A stretch of 6,474 bases of DNA from Methanomethylophilus sp963631655. GTDB taxonomy: Archaea; Thermoplasmatota; Thermoplasmata; Methanomassiliicoccales; Methanomethylophilaceae. The DNA lies in contig CAVGRR010000084.1 of the NCBI GenBank assembly GCA_963631655.1, positions 1-6,474 on the forward strand. The letters run 5' to 3'. A model generated the notes under the pieces. The model was given only the letters and a program-made list of their open reading frames with translations. It had not been told where the DNA came from and ran no database searches. The translations under genes and the position numbers were made by a program. Every line of letters begins with the position of its first letter. Position 1 is the stretch's first letter. Below, one piece after another: positions 5,201 through 6,474 of the stretch.

Positions 5201-6474
5201 TCGACGGCCGAAGGAACGGTGATCGTATCCCCGTTTGGATCGACCCACTTGCTGAACTCGTAATAATACTCGGCAGTGGACGATTTCGACGCTGTCGGGG
5301 CCGTTATCGTCTTTCCATATTCAAGATTGTCTTCAGAAATGACGGAACCGTCGTCGTTCAGGAACACGATCCGATACAGACGGGCGTTTTCGGTGAACTC
5401 GGCCTCGAAGGTCATATCTCCGGAGACGGTCATGCCCTCGGTGTAACCTTTCCAACCTGCGAAGATGTAAACTGTATCGACCGTGGAATCCTTGGTCGGA
5501 TCATCAGGAAGAACGACCTTGTCCCCGTAGCTCTGGGTCGTAACGACCGATTTCCCGTCTGAAATGAAGGTCACGGTGCAGTCAATCGGGGACCAGACGG
5601 CGATAAGGAAGATGTTGCCGTCGGGCATGGTGACAGGCCTGTCATCCGTCTTCCCGTCCGTGCTCCAATAGAGGAAATCATATCCGGTCCTTGTCGGCAC
5701 AGGGTAATCTATGGTATCACCGATCGGCACTGTCATCTTTTCCACACCGGAATCGAAGGTGATGGTACAGGCCTGCCGGGTCAGTTTTTCATTGACGGTT
5801 TCAAAAGTGAATCCTGCAAGGTTTTCAACTGTCTTTTCGAGTTCCGTACCGTCATGATCGCAGAACACCGTGTCATCGAAGGCCCCGTCGCCGATCTTCT
5901 CCACCGAACTGCCTATTTTCACTGTGGTGAGAGAAGTACAATCCTTGAACGCATTTCCGCCGATGGATGTCACACCGTCGCCTATTTCCAGAGAAGTAAG
6001 GGATTTGCATATGACGAATGCGAGTTCTCCGATTGATTTTACCGAATCAGGAATCGTTACCGATTCAAGTTTTCTGCAGCCGTAGAAAGCGGAATCCCCG
6101 ATCGAGTTCACGGATTTTCCTATGGTGACAGAAGTCAGAGAAGAACATTCCTGGAAAACATACTCCCCGAGGAATGTGACCAAATCAGGAATTGTGATGG
6201 ATGAGATCTGTGCACAGGTGCTGAATGCGTAGGCCCCGATGTATTTCACGGAACCGGGGATCTCCACTTCCCTGAGGGCCATGCAGTCTTTGAAGGCGGA
6301 ATTTCCGATGGTCTCCAACGAACCGCCGAGGGTAACAAAAGCCAGGGAAGAGTCTTCGAAGGCGGAACTTCCGATGGTTTTTACAGAAGCACCCATCTCC
6401 ACAGAGAACACGCATATGTTTTTGAATGCCGAATCCGCGACGGATGTGACGGTATCTCCGGTCTTGACCTCGAA
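1654..6474 (-). CDS. Giant membrane-anchored adhesin-like protein: LRR_5 plus InlB-type B-repeats, N-terminus beyond window
   Basis: The minus frame is open from the window edge (6474) to TGA at 1654-1656: 1606 visible codons, with the 5' end missing. A GTG at 6411 could pass for a start, but the 21 codons before it continue the same LRR pattern (TVTSVADSAF), so it is internal. Visible residues 1-201 are nine LRR_5 units; 202-234 a linker with DGTELEKTVENLAGFTFE; 235-508 four divergent B-repeats; 509-576 a 68-residue B-repeat; 577-1416 twelve 70-residue B-repeats (YTVxFxDYDGS...YGSxIxLP...YDYxFxGWxGYxxGMTVxGDxTFxAxY); 1417-1580 a beta-rich C-terminal region; 1581-1603 a TM helix; then RRR. 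B-repeats of this kind (Flg_new/Listeria-Bacteroides repeat) have a beta-grasp-like fold and act as extracellular stalks or binding modules. I infer a long fibre displaying LRRs outward from the membrane. Ligand unknown. No sortase motif is present. Confidence 0.95.
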   Translation of the reverse strand, partial: FEVKTGDTVTSVADSAFKNICVFSVEMGASVKTIGSSAFEDSSLAFVTLGGSLETIGNSAFKDCMALREVEIPGSVKYIGAYAFSTCAQISSITIPDLVTFLGEYVFQECSSLTSVTIGKSVNSIGDSAFYGCRKLESVTIPDSVKSIGELAFVICKSLTSLEIGDGVTSIGGNAFKDCTSLTTVKIGSSVEKIGDGAFDDTVFCDHDGTELEKTVENLAGFTFETVNEKLTRQACTITFDSGVEKMTVPIGDTIDYPVPTRTGYDFLYWSTDGKTDDRPVTMPDGNIFLIAVWSPIDCTVTFISDGKSVVTTQSYGDKVVLPDDPTKDSTVDTVYIFAGWKGYTEGMTVSGDMTFEAEFTENARLYRIVFLNDDGSVISEDNLEYGKTITAPTASKSSTAEYYYEFSKWVDPNGDTITVPSAVEADLTAKAVYVQHNQRYTVTYKVNGVQIGDPETAEYGSTVTVRGQYSEPGHTVSQWNVDGITVSDGKFIMPASDVVFNATSTVNTYTVKFTVDGAEYHEESLEYGSVIVLPEEPTKESVSTVYTFKGWKGYTDGMTVSDDIAFEAEFSEKVRTYTVTFRNYDGSVVFSGTLGYGSVITAPADPSKPSDVQYDYIFAGWEGYTEGMTVSGEMTFTAAYTPQTRSYNVVFKDYDGSEIASSTTEYGTVITLPQNPARTSDQKYDYIFAGWDGYTDGMTVKGDVTFTAKYDGSLRSYTIEFKDFDGTELSSSTLKYGSSIELPEAPTRTSDAQYDYSFSKWDGYSEGMTVSGDAVFIAEYDSILRSYAVTFKDYDGSVVSSDTLAYGSVILTPADPSMESDVQYDYIFSGWNGYSAGQKVTGTVTFTATYTPEVRSYKVVFNDYDGSEISSSSVKYGSVITLPAQPVRDSDQKYDYTFAGWGGYTDGMTVNGNVTFTAKYDGSLRSYTVKFQNYDGSEVSSETLEYGKSIGLPDQPSRGSDERYNYTFSKWKGYTPGMTVSGDAVFTAEYDLTPRMYTIIFQNYDGSELSSVTLAYDTVITLPSDPSKPSDAQYDYKFSGWNGYSDGMKVTKNVIFVASYTPEVRSYKVIFNDFDGREISSSSMAYGSIIAPPEEPSRASDPKYDYTFSSWGGYMDGMTVKGDVTFTAAYTFSIRSYSVVFVDYDRTELSSDILEYGSVIEAPEGPVRAEDAQYTYGFSGWKGYTEGMTVSGDAVFVAEYSTTLRTYTVVFKDYDGSVISSEVLGYGSEINVPEDPSRPSDIEYDYTFAGWKGLEESMKVTGDVTFTAIYTEKIRSYTVVFRDCDGSMISTSVQEYGSLVILPEQPSWPSDAKYDYTFSGWSGYIDGMRVIGDLTFTAQYDCSVHPYSVVFLNHDGSVLSSSYAGFGDVIALPEQPVRDADAKYSYVFTGWNGYSEGMKVSGDVSFTAMYIAKSLTGSVYVIADRGHSVGVTLADLEVIERSVLEDDSTELMIIAGDTTVTFDSEALKALKMYYTELDIMSLSQDSLSDAMRSAVGDNPVYSVTFGTYTTFGGGKVTVTLPYALSEGRDTDGLSVWCVKDDGTYEVIPCTYSDDSVTFVTHHFSVFATVYSEPSEDAVSVNIVLLAVEIIVLFAAVGAVVAFRRR
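2227..2856 (-). repeat. Higher-order repeat block 4 (A-B-C, 630 bp, most diverged)
   Basis: A (2647-2856) has EDPSRPSD, KVTGDVTFTA and GYGSEI. B (2437-2646) has SDAKYDYTF, IDGM and TFTAQYDC. C (2227-2436) has GYSEGMKVSGD but a changed end (SFTAMYIAKSL) where it meets the C-terminal domain. The unit types are recognisable but weaker than in blocks 1-3. Confidence 0.6.
2857..3486 (-). repeat. Higher-order repeat block 3 (A-B-C, 630 bp)
   Basis: A (3277-3486) has SDPSKPSD, KVT and ends ASYTPEVR. B (3067-3276) starts SYKVIFNDFDG and has DGMTVKGDVTFTA. C (2857-3066) has GMTVSGDAVFVAEY. The plus-strand string ACCTCGGGCGTGTAGG at the A/B junction occurs here (from 3281) and again 630 bp on (from 3911). 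Confidence 0.75.
3487..4116 (-). repeat. Higher-order repeat block 2 (A-B-C, 630 bp)
   Basis: A (3907-4116) has ADPSMESD and ends TATYTPEVR. B (3697-3906) has DGSEI, SDQKYDY and TFTAKYDGSLR. C (3487-3696) has FSKW and SGDAVFTAEYD. By hand, its B unit matches the B unit of block 1 at 55 of 70 residues and about 80% of bases, against 41 of 70 between block 1's own adjacent B and C units. Confidence 0.8.
4117..4746 (-). repeat. Higher-order repeat block 1 (A-B-C, 630 bp)
   Basis: This block holds the first three array units. A (4537-4746) ends TFTAAYTPQTR and has ADPSKPSD. B (4327-4536) has DGSEI, SDQKYDY and YTDGMTVKGDVTFTAKYDG. C (4117-4326) has FSKW and MTVSGDAVFIAEYD. The same signatures return in the same order 630 bp later. 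Confidence 0.8.
4747..5772 (-). repeat. Five divergent B-repeats of variable length
   Basis: Between the linker and the regular array lie five B-repeats of 64 (5581-5772), 67 (5380-5580), 75 (5155-5379), 68 (4951-5154) and 68 (4747-4950) residues. Each has the family order of an initial beta strand, YG or GD turn, proline, aromatic-x-x-x-W, then a closing strand. The first is a classical Flg_new type (TRTGYDFLYW). The second and fifth resemble each other closely (GWKGYTEGMTV and GWKGYTDGMTV, both then FEAEF) and lie 633 bp apart, matching the three-unit period of the array that follows. Confidence 0.85.
5872..6474 (-). other. LRR_5 domain of the right protein (nine visible units)
   Basis: Visible residues 1-201 contain nine LRR_5 units starting near residues 3, 26, 48, 71, 94, 117, 140, 163 and 186, each with SVxxIGxxAF or a close variant and usually a Cys four residues after the Ala-Phe. 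The last unit ends GDGAFDD. Unlike the left gene's GAFSGC run, these units are well diverged from one another at DNA level. More units and a signal peptide probably lie upstream of the window. Confidence 0.9.

Noticed and set aside
2020..5562. Several plus-strand open frames and short alternative minus frames inside the large gene (for example 2020-2391, 5050-5562, 4784-5248)
   Set aside because: They are shadows of the repeat array. Their recurrence follows the 210-bp period, and their composition (Arg/Gly/His-rich) is typical of out-of-frame translation.
1..6474. Pyrrolysine readthrough of in-frame TAG, which would be interesting in Methanomassiliicoccales
   Set aside because: Neither reading frame has an internal stop of any kind, and the one stop present is TGA.

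Overview
The window holds two minus-strand genes for large, repeat-built secreted or surface proteins, separated by a 212-bp AT-rich gap. Both run off the window: the left gene lacks its 3' end and the right gene lacks its 5' end. There is no RNA gene, mobile element, CRISPR array or metabolic gene, and nothing convincing is encoded on the plus strand.

Organism: the protein families (BspA-type LRR_5 leucine-rich repeats, InlB/Flg_new-type B-repeats) occur in gut and rumen Firmicutes and in host-associated archaea of the Methanomassiliicoccales (Methanomethylophilaceae). I favour the archaeal group for three reasons: the C-terminal anchor is a bare transmembrane helix followed by Arg-Arg-Arg, with no LPXTG sorting motif; the LRR-to-B-repeat linker resembles one I associate with those archaea; and AT-rich TATA-like boxes precede the left gene. 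This is inference (about 0.6), because a gut bacterium with membrane-anchored adhesins is not excluded. The only stop codon seen is TGA, and neither frame contains an in-frame TAG.

Layout from left to right: (1) 1-1441, minus: signal peptide, short Ser/Asp-rich linker, a GTLTISGSG-type N-terminal strand region, then at least 16 LRR_5 units. Five of these (131-475) form an exact 69-bp tandem array. (2) 1442-1653: intergenic, with a Shine-Dalgarno-like site, TATA-like boxes, a bulged inverted repeat and a perfect 8-bp-arm palindrome. (3) 1654-6474, minus: nine LRR_5 units, a linker, five variable-length B-repeats, then 12 B-repeats of exactly 210 bp each (2227-4746), a C-terminal beta-rich domain, a TM helix and RRR.

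The most interesting structure is in the right gene. Its 12 tandem units form a higher-order repeat of three unit types (A-B-C) with a 630-bp period, copied four times without a single indel. A degenerate earlier period can still be traced upstream. This points to growth of the gene by duplication of three-module blocks. Both proteins are probably adhesin-like surface proteins. Whether they act together is unknown; same orientation and shared LRR family suggest a paralogous surface-protein locus.
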